Shown piece by piece: positions 15,823-23,401 of a DNA stretch of 23,401 bases. Source of the stretch: CAYXEN01 sp964464035. GTDB taxonomy: Bacteria > Krumholzibacteriota > Krumholzibacteriia > WVZY01. The notes under the pieces are model-generated. The model had not been told where the DNA came from, ran no database searches, and saw only the letters and a program-made list of their open reading frames with translations. The translations under genes were made by a program, and so were the position numbers. The stretch lies in the NCBI GenBank assembly GCA_964464035.1, contig CAYXEN010000042.1, forward strand, positions 1-23,401. Direction: 5' to 3'. The number at the start of each line of letters is the position of its first letter. Within the stretch, counting starts at the first letter, position 1.

Positions 15823-15893
15823 TAAATACCTTGCGACTATTCAATCCCGCTAATCTCCTCTTTTCCGCTCCCATTTTCCCCGAGGAGGGCAAA

Positions 15894-18890
15894 ATGCGCA
15901 GATCCTTGGCTGCTGTTCTGACAGTTTCTGCAATTCTTTCTCTGACAACGATTCACGCCCCTCAAGCATTCTCCGCCTGCAATGGAAACTATTTCCACGT
16001 GGAAGACTTCGCCGGCATCTACGGCGGGACCTTCGGCTACCTGGTTCCCATCTACGGGCAGCAATCGCTCTGGTGCGGCGTCAGGGCGACACAATCCGGC
16101 TATCAGAGCGACGGGTACGGGAACAACTGGAGCGAGTGCTGGGAATCTTGCGATATTCAACTTCCAGTGCCCACGCAATCGCTCACGGTATGGTACACGG
16201 TCGTCTATCACACGGACGGCAAGGACTCTCTCTATTTCGAATCTTTCGACGGCAACGCATGGACCACGCACAAGAGCTACGGCGGCGGTCCCGGGGGATT
16301 GCAGGACATGGTGCCGATTCCCCCCCCTTCGAGCGGAATCCTCAAATTGCGCTTTCGCTTCGTCTCCGATCCCAACCTGTCCGACGAGGACATGCTCTTC
16401 GATTCCGACGGGGCGGCGATCATAGACAACATCCAGGTGATAGCCAACAATCAAACGCTTCTCAATTACGAGGATTTCGAATGCGAATCTCCTGGAGATC
16501 AGCGAACCGCCGATGGGATGTGGATGGCAGGACAGAACACGGTTTGCCAGGATACGATACCCTGCGTCACTTTCTTCAATGCGGCTTGCGACAGCGCATG
16601 CGTGCCTGCAGCGGGATTGTATCCCGATACCGTGTCCTTCGAAAACATGAATTATTTAGCCAACCAGTCTATAGAGGGCCTGGGAACCGTGGATCCTCTC
16701 TTGAACATCCAGAGTATGATCAATCCCAACTACAGCTCCTGCGTCCCGGACGATGAAAGGATTCTCCGCGAAGGATTCGCAACGCCTTTTTGGGCTTACA
16801 AGTCGGGCAACTTTCCCTGGAACGGCTGCTTCAGCGGCAAGCAGGGATTCGGCGATCCCAATGGTTGTGTTCTCGATTATCAATTCACTTTCGCTCCGGG
16901 CTACAAGGTAAATTGTTTTTCGATGCGCATGCTGGATTTCGGAGACTACTTCGATCCTTACGGGCCCGGATTGCATCAAGTGTCGCTCACCGCTTATGAC
17001 GGCAACAACGTCCAGATCGACCAGGACGTGCTCTCGTTCACCGGCGGCGTCCTCCCTGTCCTGGGCGACGCTTGCCAGGCCGCTACGGGCGATCCCGGAA
17101 ACTACGTTTTCCACGTGCAAGCCAACGGGATCAAACGGGTCACCCTCACTTTCGATTCGAATCCGGACGTCCGCGTGGGCTTCGATGACATCGTATTCTG
17201 CGGAATGCAGGACAGCATTCCCTGCACCGACGCACCGGTCGGTCTCAGGGGTTGGTGGAAAGGAGATCTCAACGCCTACGACGAATCGGTCTTCAACAAC
17301 CACGGCTCTTTCGTGAACGGGCAGGCCTTCGCCTACTTCCCCAAAGTCGCGTCCGGGGCGTTTCACTTCAACGGCTCCAACTACGTGCAGGTACCGGACG
17401 ATCCGAGTCTCGATTTCGGGATCGCTTCGAGCCAGGGGGTGGGAGATTTCTCGATCGATGCTTGGGTTCTGCTGCCCGACGTGAGCGGCAAGCATCCTAT
17501 CGTCGCGAAGAAACCAGCCCCGTTCGGGCTCGGCCCCGGATATGCTCTCTACGTCAGAGACGGAGCCTTGGAACTGTACCTGATGACGGCAAGCAACCCG
17601 TTCTGGTGTGCTCCCATCACTCCCCCGGTCGTCGCCCCGGGGCAGTGGACACACGTAGCCGTCAGCGTCGACCGGACGGCGAAGACGGCAAGCTTCTTCG
17701 CCAACGGCGTCCCGGTGGGTTCTTACTCTCTGCAATCTTACTGCGCCGGCAACATGGATAACCCATACGACCTCGATATCGGCACGGATCCGCCCGCTTA
17801 TTATCTTACCGGAGACCTCGACGAAGTCGAAATCTTCGCCCGCGCTCTCACCCAGAGTGAAATAAATGGCATCTACATGGCCGATTACGCCGGCAAATGC
17901 CAGCCCGATTCATTCGGAACCGGCACGGGCGACTGCAACCTGAACGGCGTTCCGGACACGGAAGACATATCGGCCCGCATCCTCCACGACCAGGATGGAA
18001 ACGAGATTCCCGACGAATGCGAAGGCAAACCTTGTTACGCGCAGGACATGGACGTCGTCGATTTCGGCGCAGTCGCCGTCGGCGATACCGCGAGGAGCTG
18101 TTTCTACTTGAGAAACGTCTGCGCGGGCACGCTCGGCGGCCAAGTCGCCGAGAACTGCCCGGATTTCCGGATCGCGGCGGGTGCCGGATCCTACAGCCTT
18201 GCGGCCGATGAATCGCTGCTTGTAACAGTTCTCTTCGTTCCCGCCGCGGATGGATCCACGCAATGCACTATCTCCACGGGTTTCGGGCCCGGGATCATCT
18301 GCTCCGGCCAGGGGCAGCAGCCGGTAGCGGTGCTCGTGCAGAACTACAAGGCGGTCTGGAGCGGCGGGCGCGTGCTGTTGAGCTGGACCGCGTCGAACGC
18401 GGGCGAGAACGTGGACTTCGAGATCACACGCTCGGAGGTTGGAGGTAGAAACCCCGTCCGACTCGACCCACAAGCCATATCCAGACGTGGTTCCTACTTC
18501 GAGTCGACGGACGACTCGGCGCCGCCGGGAAAGAGCTATGACTACCGGCTCGAGGTACTCGTAGACGGACGCCCGCTCAGCAGCATGCAAACCCGCATAA
18601 TGACGCCGGCGCCGAAACTCGTGCTCTATCAAAACCAGCCCAACCCGTTCAGCGGAGTGACGGATATCGCTTTCAGTCTCGACAAGAACGACAGGGTAAG
18701 ATTGAGCGTCTACGACATCACAGGCAGGCTCATAAGAACGCTCGTCGACAAACCTCTGGAGGCTGGATGGCACAGTGAGAGCTGGGACGGCCTGGATACT
18801 TCCGGCAAGCCGGTTGCGTCGGGGATCTACATATACTTGCTGAAAACGACCGGGAAAACGATCAGCAGGAAGGCCGTGCTGATGCGCTAG
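15894..18890 (+). CDS. Secreted multidomain protein: LamG, EF-hand-like, ASH-like and FlgD/T9SS-like C-terminal domain
   Basis: The 998-residue protein has a signal peptide with likely cleavage after AFSA near 28. Residues 30-450 are two or more beta-sandwich-like, cysteine-containing segments of no named family. Residues about 450-665 form a LamG/concanavalin-like domain (GLRGWWKGD, FSIDAWVLLP, GQWTHVAVSVDR, LDEVEIFARALT). At about 679-712 lies an Asp-rich, EF-hand/dockerin-like calcium motif (DCNLNGVPDTED, HDQDGNEIPDEC). Residues 717-805 resemble an ASH-type Ig domain and 812-902 a fibronectin III-like domain. The end (907-998: YQNQPNPFSGVTDIAFSL, YDITGRLIRTL, ASGIYIYLL) is the FlgD-like/type IX sorting-like domain of FCB bacteria. 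GAGGAGG lies 4-5 nt before the ATG. It is probably surface-attached or released; the ligand is unknown. Confidence 0.88.
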   Translation: MRRSLAAVLTVSAILSLTTIHAPQAFSACNGNYFHVEDFAGIYGGTFGYLVPIYGQQSLWCGVRATQSGYQSDGYGNNWSECWESCDIQLPVPTQSLTVWYTVVYHTDGKDSLYFESFDGNAWTTHKSYGGGPGGLQDMVPIPPPSSGILKLRFRFVSDPNLSDEDMLFDSDGAAIIDNIQVIANNQTLLNYEDFECESPGDQRTADGMWMAGQNTVCQDTIPCVTFFNAACDSACVPAAGLYPDTVSFENMNYLANQSIEGLGTVDPLLNIQSMINPNYSSCVPDDERILREGFATPFWAYKSGNFPWNGCFSGKQGFGDPNGCVLDYQFTFAPGYKVNCFSMRMLDFGDYFDPYGPGLHQVSLTAYDGNNVQIDQDVLSFTGGVLPVLGDACQAATGDPGNYVFHVQANGIKRVTLTFDSNPDVRVGFDDIVFCGMQDSIPCTDAPVGLRGWWKGDLNAYDESVFNNHGSFVNGQAFAYFPKVASGAFHFNGSNYVQVPDDPSLDFGIASSQGVGDFSIDAWVLLPDVSGKHPIVAKKPAPFGLGPGYALYVRDGALELYLMTASNPFWCAPITPPVVAPGQWTHVAVSVDRTAKTASFFANGVPVGSYSLQSYCAGNMDNPYDLDIGTDPPAYYLTGDLDEVEIFARALTQSEINGIYMADYAGKCQPDSFGTGTGDCNLNGVPDTEDISARILHDQDGNEIPDECEGKPCYAQDMDVVDFGAVAVGDTARSCFYLRNVCAGTLGGQVAENCPDFRIAAGAGSYSLAADESLLVTVLFVPAADGSTQCTISTGFGPGIICSGQGQQPVAVLVQNYKAVWSGGRVLLSWTASNAGENVDFEITRSEVGGRNPVRLDPQAISRRGSYFESTDDSAPPGKSYDYRLEVLVDGRPLSSMQTRIMTPAPKLVLYQNQPNPFSGVTDIAFSLDKNDRVRLSVYDITGRLIRTLVDKPLEAGWHSESWDGLDTSGKPVASGIYIYLLKTTGKTISRKAVLMR

Positions 18891-18909
18891 GCTTGGTTTT
18901 CATCTACGC

Positions 18910-18933
18910 GGCCCCGGTTTTCGTGCCGGAGCC
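18910..18933 (+). terminator. Possible hairpin after the secreted-protein gene
   Basis: GGCCCCGG (18910-18917) can pair with CCGGAGCC (18926-18933) through seven base pairs and one C-A mismatch, closing an 8-nt loop. It starts 20 nt after the stop codon between convergent genes. There is no downstream T-run, so intrinsic termination is uncertain. Confidence 0.3.
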
Positions 18934-19007
18934 GGTCCGTGCATTCGCATCCTTAGCAAGACAGGCTGTTCGCGGGCCAAGCCGCCTGGCTGCACATTCA
19001 AGTTCGC

Positions 19008-19391
19008 TCACTTGTCGACGGGAACCAACTCTACACGCACGACGCCGGTTATCCCCTTCTCCGCGTTCCAGTGCACCACGCCCATGACCGACCGAGTCTG
19101 AGGGTTTACGCCCTTGGATTTATAAACCCGAACAACGAGCGTCGCGAAATCGCATCCTGCGATACCACAAGTTCCGTCCACCGTCACAGTCGTCGTACCT
19201 TCATCCATGTAGCCGCCCCGTTCATACTTGCGTAGCTCGTTCTTGATGACCGGGTCGTTTCGAAACGCCTTGACCAGGTAATCCTTGGCGCTCCCGCCGG
19301 CCGGCGCGGCACGACGTACCACCAACGCCGCAGATATGATCAAACATGCCGCTATGATCGCGAGGGGGAAAAGCTTGCCGGTCGATTTCAT
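19008..19391 (-). CDS. Small membrane-anchored protein of unknown function
   Basis: The 127-residue protein has an N-terminal hydrophobic segment (about 9-27), which is either an uncleaved anchor or a signal peptide. A short charged helix follows (AKDYLVKAFRNDPVIKNELRKYE), then a beta-rich end with two cysteines in CGIAGC, which could form a disulfide. The last part (RSVMGVVHWNAEKGITGVVRVELVPVDK) has alternating strand-like character. No family was recognised. The ATG at 19391 is preferred because AAGGGG lies 8 nt upstream; a GTG at 19400 is the alternative. It is convergent to the large secreted protein, so it is probably transcribed separately. Confidence 0.6.
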   Translation of the reverse strand: MKSTGKLFPLAIIAACLIISAALVVRRAAPAGGSAKDYLVKAFRNDPVIKNELRKYERGGYMDEGTTTVTVDGTCGIAGCDFATLVVRVYKSKGVNPQTRSVMGVVHWNAEKGITGVVRVELVPVDK

Positions 19392-19589
19392 AACACTCAC
19401 CCCTTCCAGGTTAGAGATTATTCAGCGCATCAAGAATCCGCCTTTACTGGACATTCGGCCTATCCGGTTCATCGTTCCAGGCGTTCCAACAAAGCCCCAC
19501 AATCTTCTGGCACTTGGTCCGGTTGTGGGAGGATGCTAAATCCCGGACGACGTTCTCGTTGGCTGGATCCGTATCAGTTGCGGGCACGA

Positions 19590-21773
19590 TTACAGCACGA
19601 AACGCCACACGAGCTTGCTCAAAATGGTCGTATCCGTAACCCTCAATTTATCTCCATGGGTGTCTATTGTTTCATTGACGACGAAGAAGAAATTGGTGCC
19701 TATTTTTGGAATCCAGTTCAAGCGGAAATTCAACAAGATCTCGTTGTCATCCGAGTTCCACTGGCCGAAAACCGACCCGAACAAATCAGGTGAAACGGCC
19801 ATTTCCATGCGGCTTCCGAATTCATTCACCGTGAAATCGCCCTGAGCGAGATTGATGGTGTTTCGGGTGCAATCGCAGCTCATGCTCACATGTCGATTGA
19901 ATCTTACCACGCTGCGGATGAACCACTCGGTTCGCGTGCCCGTGTAATAATCCCCCCACTGGCAGAACAAGAAGCCGTACGCTCTCCTGCCCTGAAAAGT
20001 GCCGAATTGCAATTCATAGCGCGAGAACCAGTACTCCCCTTCAGGAATAACGACACCGTCGTGGATTTCGAATGGTTCCGTTAGATTCTCGGCCCGCCGT
20101 TGATAATTGGCTTCGAAGAATTCCCCACTCCTGGTGGTAAAACCCATGGGGCGGAATTCCGACCAGAGCGATTGCAAAGCATGCGTTTCGTCGTCGATGT
20201 AATAATTGAAATCAAACGGCTTGAACACCAGGTTCTGAATGAAAGGCAGGAATTCGGGACGCGGCTTGATGCGCAAATCAGCCATGAACATCTGGTAGCT
20301 GTTGCGACGCAGGAAGCCCGTTTCCGGATTGAAATGAACTCCGGAACGATCCCAGACGGATGAGAAGTCGATAAAGTCGTTGGGATAATCGATAAACAAG
20401 CGATGGGCGAGGCCTATCCTGTGATCGCCCTGCGATGTGTAGCTTTGAGCGATTGCGCCGCCCAAGGCAAGCGTCTTGTCACCCAAGAACCTCGAAGTGG
20501 AATAGAGAAAATCCGTTCCGTAAACCAGGTTCTGATGGTTCGGTTGCAGTTTTCCCACTCCGATGACGCCGATGCTGGATTGTTCGAGCACGTCTTGTTT
20601 CCAGCGCAAGGCCACGTAGTTCGTGGATGGTATGGAATCCTTGCGCGCCGTCTGGATGCTCATGCCTCCCAGCGTGGAGTGTCCGGTCTTGCCGAGCAGG
20701 CGGACGCCGCCGAGGATGGGAATCTCGGAATTGTCCGGGCCCAAACCTATGCGCCGGCTGTAGAAAGGTTGGATGCTGTGGCCGAGACCGAAATCGAAGT
20801 AGTTGCGGCCCTCAAGGAAGAACTCCCTCTTCTCGGGATAGAACAGCGAAAACCTGGTCAAGTTCACCTGCATACGATCGGATTCCACCTGGGCGAAATC
20901 CGTGTTGACCGTCAAGTTCAATTTCATGGTGGGTGTAACCAGATAATTGAGATCACCACCGACATGACCGGCTACATCATTCCCGGCCCCCGATTCTTGT
21001 TCAATGCCCGTGAGACCAAATGGTTTTAGTTCAATCAGAGTAACACCATTAATACCGTTTATATCCACCAGAGTGCCGGCTCGAGCCACCTGTTCTAATT
21101 CCGAATCCCGGGACCAACCCTGCCACAATACTTGCTCCCGTTTGCGGCGAATGTTCCGTTCGAAATTAATGCCCCATACCTGTTCACTACCGGTACTGAA
21201 TCTTAACGTTGAAAAGGGAATCGCGAACTCAGCAAACCATCCCTCCTCTGTCAATCTTGTTTTTACATTCCACACGCCGTCCCAGGATTCATTGATTTGT
21301 TGTCCATTATCTCTAACCAGCGCGTCGAAGCGGGCACCGTTGGGATTGGTAACAAATAAATAGCCATTTCGTCGATCGTGATAAGTATCGATAATAATCT
21401 CGAAATTGTCTTCCGTATCGAAATCAAAGTCCCGCTTCATCTTTTGCGCGATGATTCCGTCAGGCTCACTGTCGTAACACCACACACCTACATACAGGTT
21501 ATTCTCATCATAGACTATGGCAACTTCGGTACGTTCACTGACCGGTTGCCCTTCATGCAATTCCCGCTGGGTGAAGTTGGAAACATGCATTGCCTGCTGC
21601 CAGTCGGGTTCGAGCAATTCACCATCCAACCTTATTGGATGCGTAGAGGAAAAAGCTTCAATCACATCCGGTTGGGATACCTGGGCAAAAGTAAATGATG
21701 CCGATAACAATAGAATCCATAGAAAAAGCGATAACCTAAATTGACTTTTCATTGCTCGCAGAGCCTTTTTCAT
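19590..21773 (-). CDS. DUF5916 protein with N-terminal CBM9-like domain, putative outer-membrane protein
   Basis: The 727-residue precursor has a signal peptide (MKKALRAMKSQFRLSLFLW..., cleavage probably after TFA near 31). Residues about 37-230 form a CBM9/DOMON-like sandwich (IRLDGELLEPDWQQA, VAIVYDENNLYVGVWCYD, DNFEIIIDTYHDRRNGYLF, WFAEFAIPFSTLRF). The rest matches the DUF5916 family (NTDFAQVESDRMQVNLTRF, FYPEKREFFLEGRNYFDFG, FYSRRIGL) and ends in aromatic, strand-like segments consistent with an outer-membrane barrel. Function is unknown in the family, although CBM9-like modules often bind carbohydrate ends. The ATG at 21773 was chosen to give a short signal peptide; its ribosome site is weak and ATG 21752 is possible. 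It starts 25 nt after the ABC ATPase stop. Its DNA is more AT-rich than the left part of the window. Confidence 0.83.
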   Translation of the reverse strand: MKKALRAMKSQFRLSLFLWILLLSASFTFAQVSQPDVIEAFSSTHPIRLDGELLEPDWQQAMHVSNFTQRELHEGQPVSERTEVAIVYDENNLYVGVWCYDSEPDGIIAQKMKRDFDFDTEDNFEIIIDTYHDRRNGYLFVTNPNGARFDALVRDNGQQINESWDGVWNVKTRLTEEGWFAEFAIPFSTLRFSTGSEQVWGINFERNIRRKREQVLWQGWSRDSELEQVARAGTLVDINGINGVTLIELKPFGLTGIEQESGAGNDVAGHVGGDLNYLVTPTMKLNLTVNTDFAQVESDRMQVNLTRFSLFYPEKREFFLEGRNYFDFGLGHSIQPFYSRRIGLGPDNSEIPILGGVRLLGKTGHSTLGGMSIQTARKDSIPSTNYVALRWKQDVLEQSSIGVIGVGKLQPNHQNLVYGTDFLYSTSRFLGDKTLALGGAIAQSYTSQGDHRIGLAHRLFIDYPNDFIDFSSVWDRSGVHFNPETGFLRRNSYQMFMADLRIKPRPEFLPFIQNLVFKPFDFNYYIDDETHALQSLWSEFRPMGFTTRSGEFFEANYQRRAENLTEPFEIHDGVVIPEGEYWFSRYELQFGTFQGRRAYGFLFCQWGDYYTGTRTEWFIRSVVRFNRHVSMSCDCTRNTINLAQGDFTVNEFGSRMEMAVSPDLFGSVFGQWNSDDNEILLNFRLNWIPKIGTNFFFVVNETIDTHGDKLRVTDTTILSKLVWRFVL

Positions 21774-21798
21774 AATGTTTCGGTTAATATCCTTTTTT

Positions 21799-22497
21799 TT
21801 ATTTATTGAAATATTTCTGTGCGTCTTCAACAGTTCCATCATATTCCACTCGCCCTTTGTTCATAATAACTACCCGACTGGCTATATTGAAGGCCTCCTC
21901 CCGATCATGTGTTACGTAAAGCAGGGTGAAACCAAGTTTTTCCTGAAGTCGAAGAATTTCTTTTCGCAGCCGCACATTTAGTTCTAAGTCGAGGCTGGAA
22001 AGCGGTTCATCCATCAGGAGCACATCAGGTTCAAGAACTAGTGCCCTTGCAAGAGCCACGCGCTGTTGCTGTCCACCCGACAACTCAGCGGGCTTCCTGT
22101 CCTCGTAGTCCGCCATGCCCACAAGGTTCAGTATGTTCCGGGTTCTCTCTACTCTCTCGGTTTTGGCTATCCCTTTAGCCTTCAACCCGAACTCTATATT
22201 TCCTTTCACGCTGAGATGCGGCCAAAGGGCGAGGTCCTGAAAGACCATACCGAGATTTCGTTGCTCAGGCGGCGTGATAATGCGGCTGTTTTTGGATACC
22301 AACTCCCCAGCTATCGAAATACTTCCTCTGTCCGGTGCAATGAAACCCGCAAGCAGCCGGAGGATCGTCGTTTTACCACAGCCGGACGGGCCAAGGATGA
22401 CAATGCGCTCCTCTTCGTCGATTTCCAACGAAACGTTGTCCAACGCCTCTGCTCCGTTATAGATCTTGGAGATGGAATCGATGTCTACGATCTTCAT
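21799..22497 (-). CDS. ABC transporter ATPase, ferric iron/AfuC-FbpC type
   Basis: The 232-residue protein is a complete importer ATPase domain: Walker A GPSGCGKTT (36-44), Q-loop Q87, signature LSGGQQQ (139-145), Walker B VLLMDEP (159-165) and H-loop H197. The sequence resembles the FbpC/PotA group. Those proteins usually run to about 350 residues with a C-terminal regulatory TOBE domain; that extension is absent, so regulation by that route is unlikely. The ATG at 22497 overlaps the permease stop in an ATGA tetranucleotide, with AAAGG 7 nt upstream. Longer in-frame starts would lie inside the permease gene. With the adjacent permease it would power uptake, most likely of ferric iron, though a related substrate such as thiamine or a phosphonate is possible. 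Confidence 0.85.
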   Translation of the reverse strand: MKIVDIDSISKIYNGAEALDNVSLEIDEEERIVILGPSGCGKTTILRLLAGFIAPDRGSISIAGELVSKNSRIITPPEQRNLGMVFQDLALWPHLSVKGNIEFGLKAKGIAKTERVERTRNILNLVGMADYEDRKPAELSGGQQQRVALARALVLEPDVLLMDEPLSSLDLELNVRLRKEILRLQEKLGFTLLYVTHDREEAFNIASRVVIMNKGRVEYDGTVEDAQKYFNK

Positions 22498-23401
22498 CTG
22501 GTTGCCTTTCTGACGATGAGATTTGGTATCATCCATAAAACTCCTGCCGGCATAAGGGTAGCTGTTATCATGACCACGCAAAGGGCGGATATGAGCTGTG
22601 GAGATCCGTTGGCCATGAGTGTAAAAATACGCACCGGCAGGGTTTCATGCCCCGCAGGGTAAACCAGCATGGTGATCCCCGTATCCCGCAACGAAAAGAT
22701 ATAGCCCACCAGCCAACCGGCTAACAGCCCGCGCCGGGCCAGGGGCGCGACAATCAAGGCCATCCTGCGAAACCATCCCGCTCCTGCTGCCTGTGCAGCC
22801 TCTTCCATGGAGGGCGGGATTTGTGCAAGCTGTGTGACCGAGATTCGGCTGGTCAGGGCCGTGTATTTGGCAAGATAGCCGAGGAGGATGATCGCGGGCG
22901 TACTATAGACAAGGTTTGTCCACGGCGTGTTCCACAGACTGATAAGGCCGATACCGATCACCGTGCTTGGAAGAGCAAAAAGGAAAATTGTCAACGAATC
23001 CACGGATCGCCAAAACTTCAACGCCTTCGTTTGTATCAGGTAGCCCGTGAAGAAACCCAGAAAGGTGAGGAGGGTCGCCCCGATGACGGCATACATGAGA
23101 CTTCGCAGGAGGCTCCCCCCGGCCCTGTTCAGCGCTTCGGCGTAAGCATTCACGCCGGACGACTGAATGACAAGGACCACGATTGGCACGATCACAATGA
23201 CAAGTCCTGTGATCGCAACAGACACGAACAACCATTTACGGCGGACCCCGAGCCCGATCAGGGGCAAACGCTCGAGCTCGGGAGATGGACGCAGTTGATA
23301 GGTTCTTTCACGCAGGAACGCGGCCTCCGCGAGAAGAAGTATCAGTGTGACGGCGGCAAGCGGGACGGCGGCAGCCGTAGCGGCCTTGAAGTTGTAAAAG
23401 G
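22494..23401 (-). CDS. Ferric iron-type ABC transporter permease (FbpB-like), N-terminus cut by window edge
   Basis: The open frame continues to the right edge without a stop, giving 301 residues of the C-terminal part. It begins FYNFKAATAAAVPLAAVTL, typical of the junction between the two permease halves of FbpB-type proteins. It contains at least six hydrophobic segments and the EAA loop (MEEAAQAAGAGWFRRMALIVAPLARRG), which docks with the ATPase. The segment SLRDTGITMLVYPAGHETLPVRIFTL is characteristic of iron(III)/2-aminoethylphosphonate-type permeases. Full-length relatives have about 530-550 residues, so roughly 240 are missing, along with any periplasmic binding protein gene upstream. 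A TTG at 23267 is internal, not a start. It is translationally coupled to the ATPase. Confidence 0.87.
   Translation of the reverse strand, partial: FYNFKAATAAAVPLAAVTLILLLAEAAFLRERTYQLRPSPELERLPLIGLGVRRKWLFVSVAITGLVIVIVPIVVLVIQSSGVNAYAEALNRAGGSLLRSLMYAVIGATLLTFLGFFTGYLIQTKALKFWRSVDSLTIFLFALPSTVIGIGLISLWNTPWTNLVYSTPAIILLGYLAKYTALTSRISVTQLAQIPPSMEEAAQAAGAGWFRRMALIVAPLARRGLLAGWLVGYIFSLRDTGITMLVYPAGHETLPVRIFTLMANGSPQLISALCVVMITATLMPAGVLWMIPNLIVRKATR

Noticed and set aside
16656..18773. Two long minus-strand frames opposite the secreted protein
   Set aside because: Low-complexity, charge-rich translations without domains; the plus strand carries a signal peptide, LamG and C-terminal domain.

Overview
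The window looks like a chromosomal segment from a Gram-negative (diderm) bacterium of the FCB superphylum or a neighbouring candidate phylum (Eisenbacteria, Krumholzibacteriota, Latescibacterota or KSB1-like). Three things suggest this. A 998-residue secreted protein ends in a FlgD/type IX-secretion-like C-terminal domain. A DUF5916-type outer-membrane protein is present. Both the first and last thirds contain outer-membrane beta-barrel-like proteins. The phylum assignment is inference. Most of the window is GC-rich; roughly 19.4-22.5 kb is visibly more AT-rich. No tRNA, rRNA, CRISPR array or insertion sequence was seen.

Region 1 (1-8981, all minus strand, so read from right to left). A probable operon starts at 8981. 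It encodes an outer-membrane barrel-like protein, a CDP-glycerol glycerophosphotransferase-family enzyme, an ABC exporter, and a nucleotidyltransferase fused to a membrane-anchored periplasmic domain. Next comes an exported LIM-domain metallopeptidase of the plant DA1 type. The first four genes are joined by a 4-nt overlap and by gaps of 7 and 5 nt. Together they suggest making a CDP-activated phospho-alcohol, transferring it and exporting the product to the surface. After the peptidase come an LsrF-type aldolase/thiolase and a bifunctional class II aldolase/short-chain dehydrogenase that runs off the left edge. These two are carbon-catabolic genes and may form a separate unit.

Region 2 (8982-11432). 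A 457-bp divergent intergenic stretch is followed by a cytoplasmic SIMPL-domain protein. Then comes a polytopic membrane protein resembling lipid-linked-sugar glycosyltransferases (PMT/GT39-like), whose reading frame has no canonical start codon at its evident N-terminus.

Region 3 (11544-15755, plus strand). A compact five-gene nucleotide-sugar and glycan cluster is preceded by a clear sigma-70-like promoter. Its order is an RmlC-like 3,5-epimerase, an NDP-sugar epimerase/dehydratase, an RmlD-like reductase, a rhamnosyltransferase-like GT2 and a zinc-ribbon SAM methyltransferase. The first four are linked by overlaps or a 4-nt gap. They point to synthesis and transfer of a deoxysugar such as rhamnose, possibly methylated. 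No rmlA is present, and no gene has the features of rmlB.

Region 4 (15793-19391). A strong promoter precedes the large secreted multidomain protein with LamG, EF-hand-like, ASH-like and C-terminal sorting-like parts. A small membrane-anchored protein of unknown function lies convergent to it.

Region 5 (19590-23401, minus strand). A ferric-iron-type ABC importer (permease running off the right edge, then ATPase) is followed 25 nt later by a DUF5916/CBM9-like putative outer-membrane protein. The spacing suggests one transcription unit.
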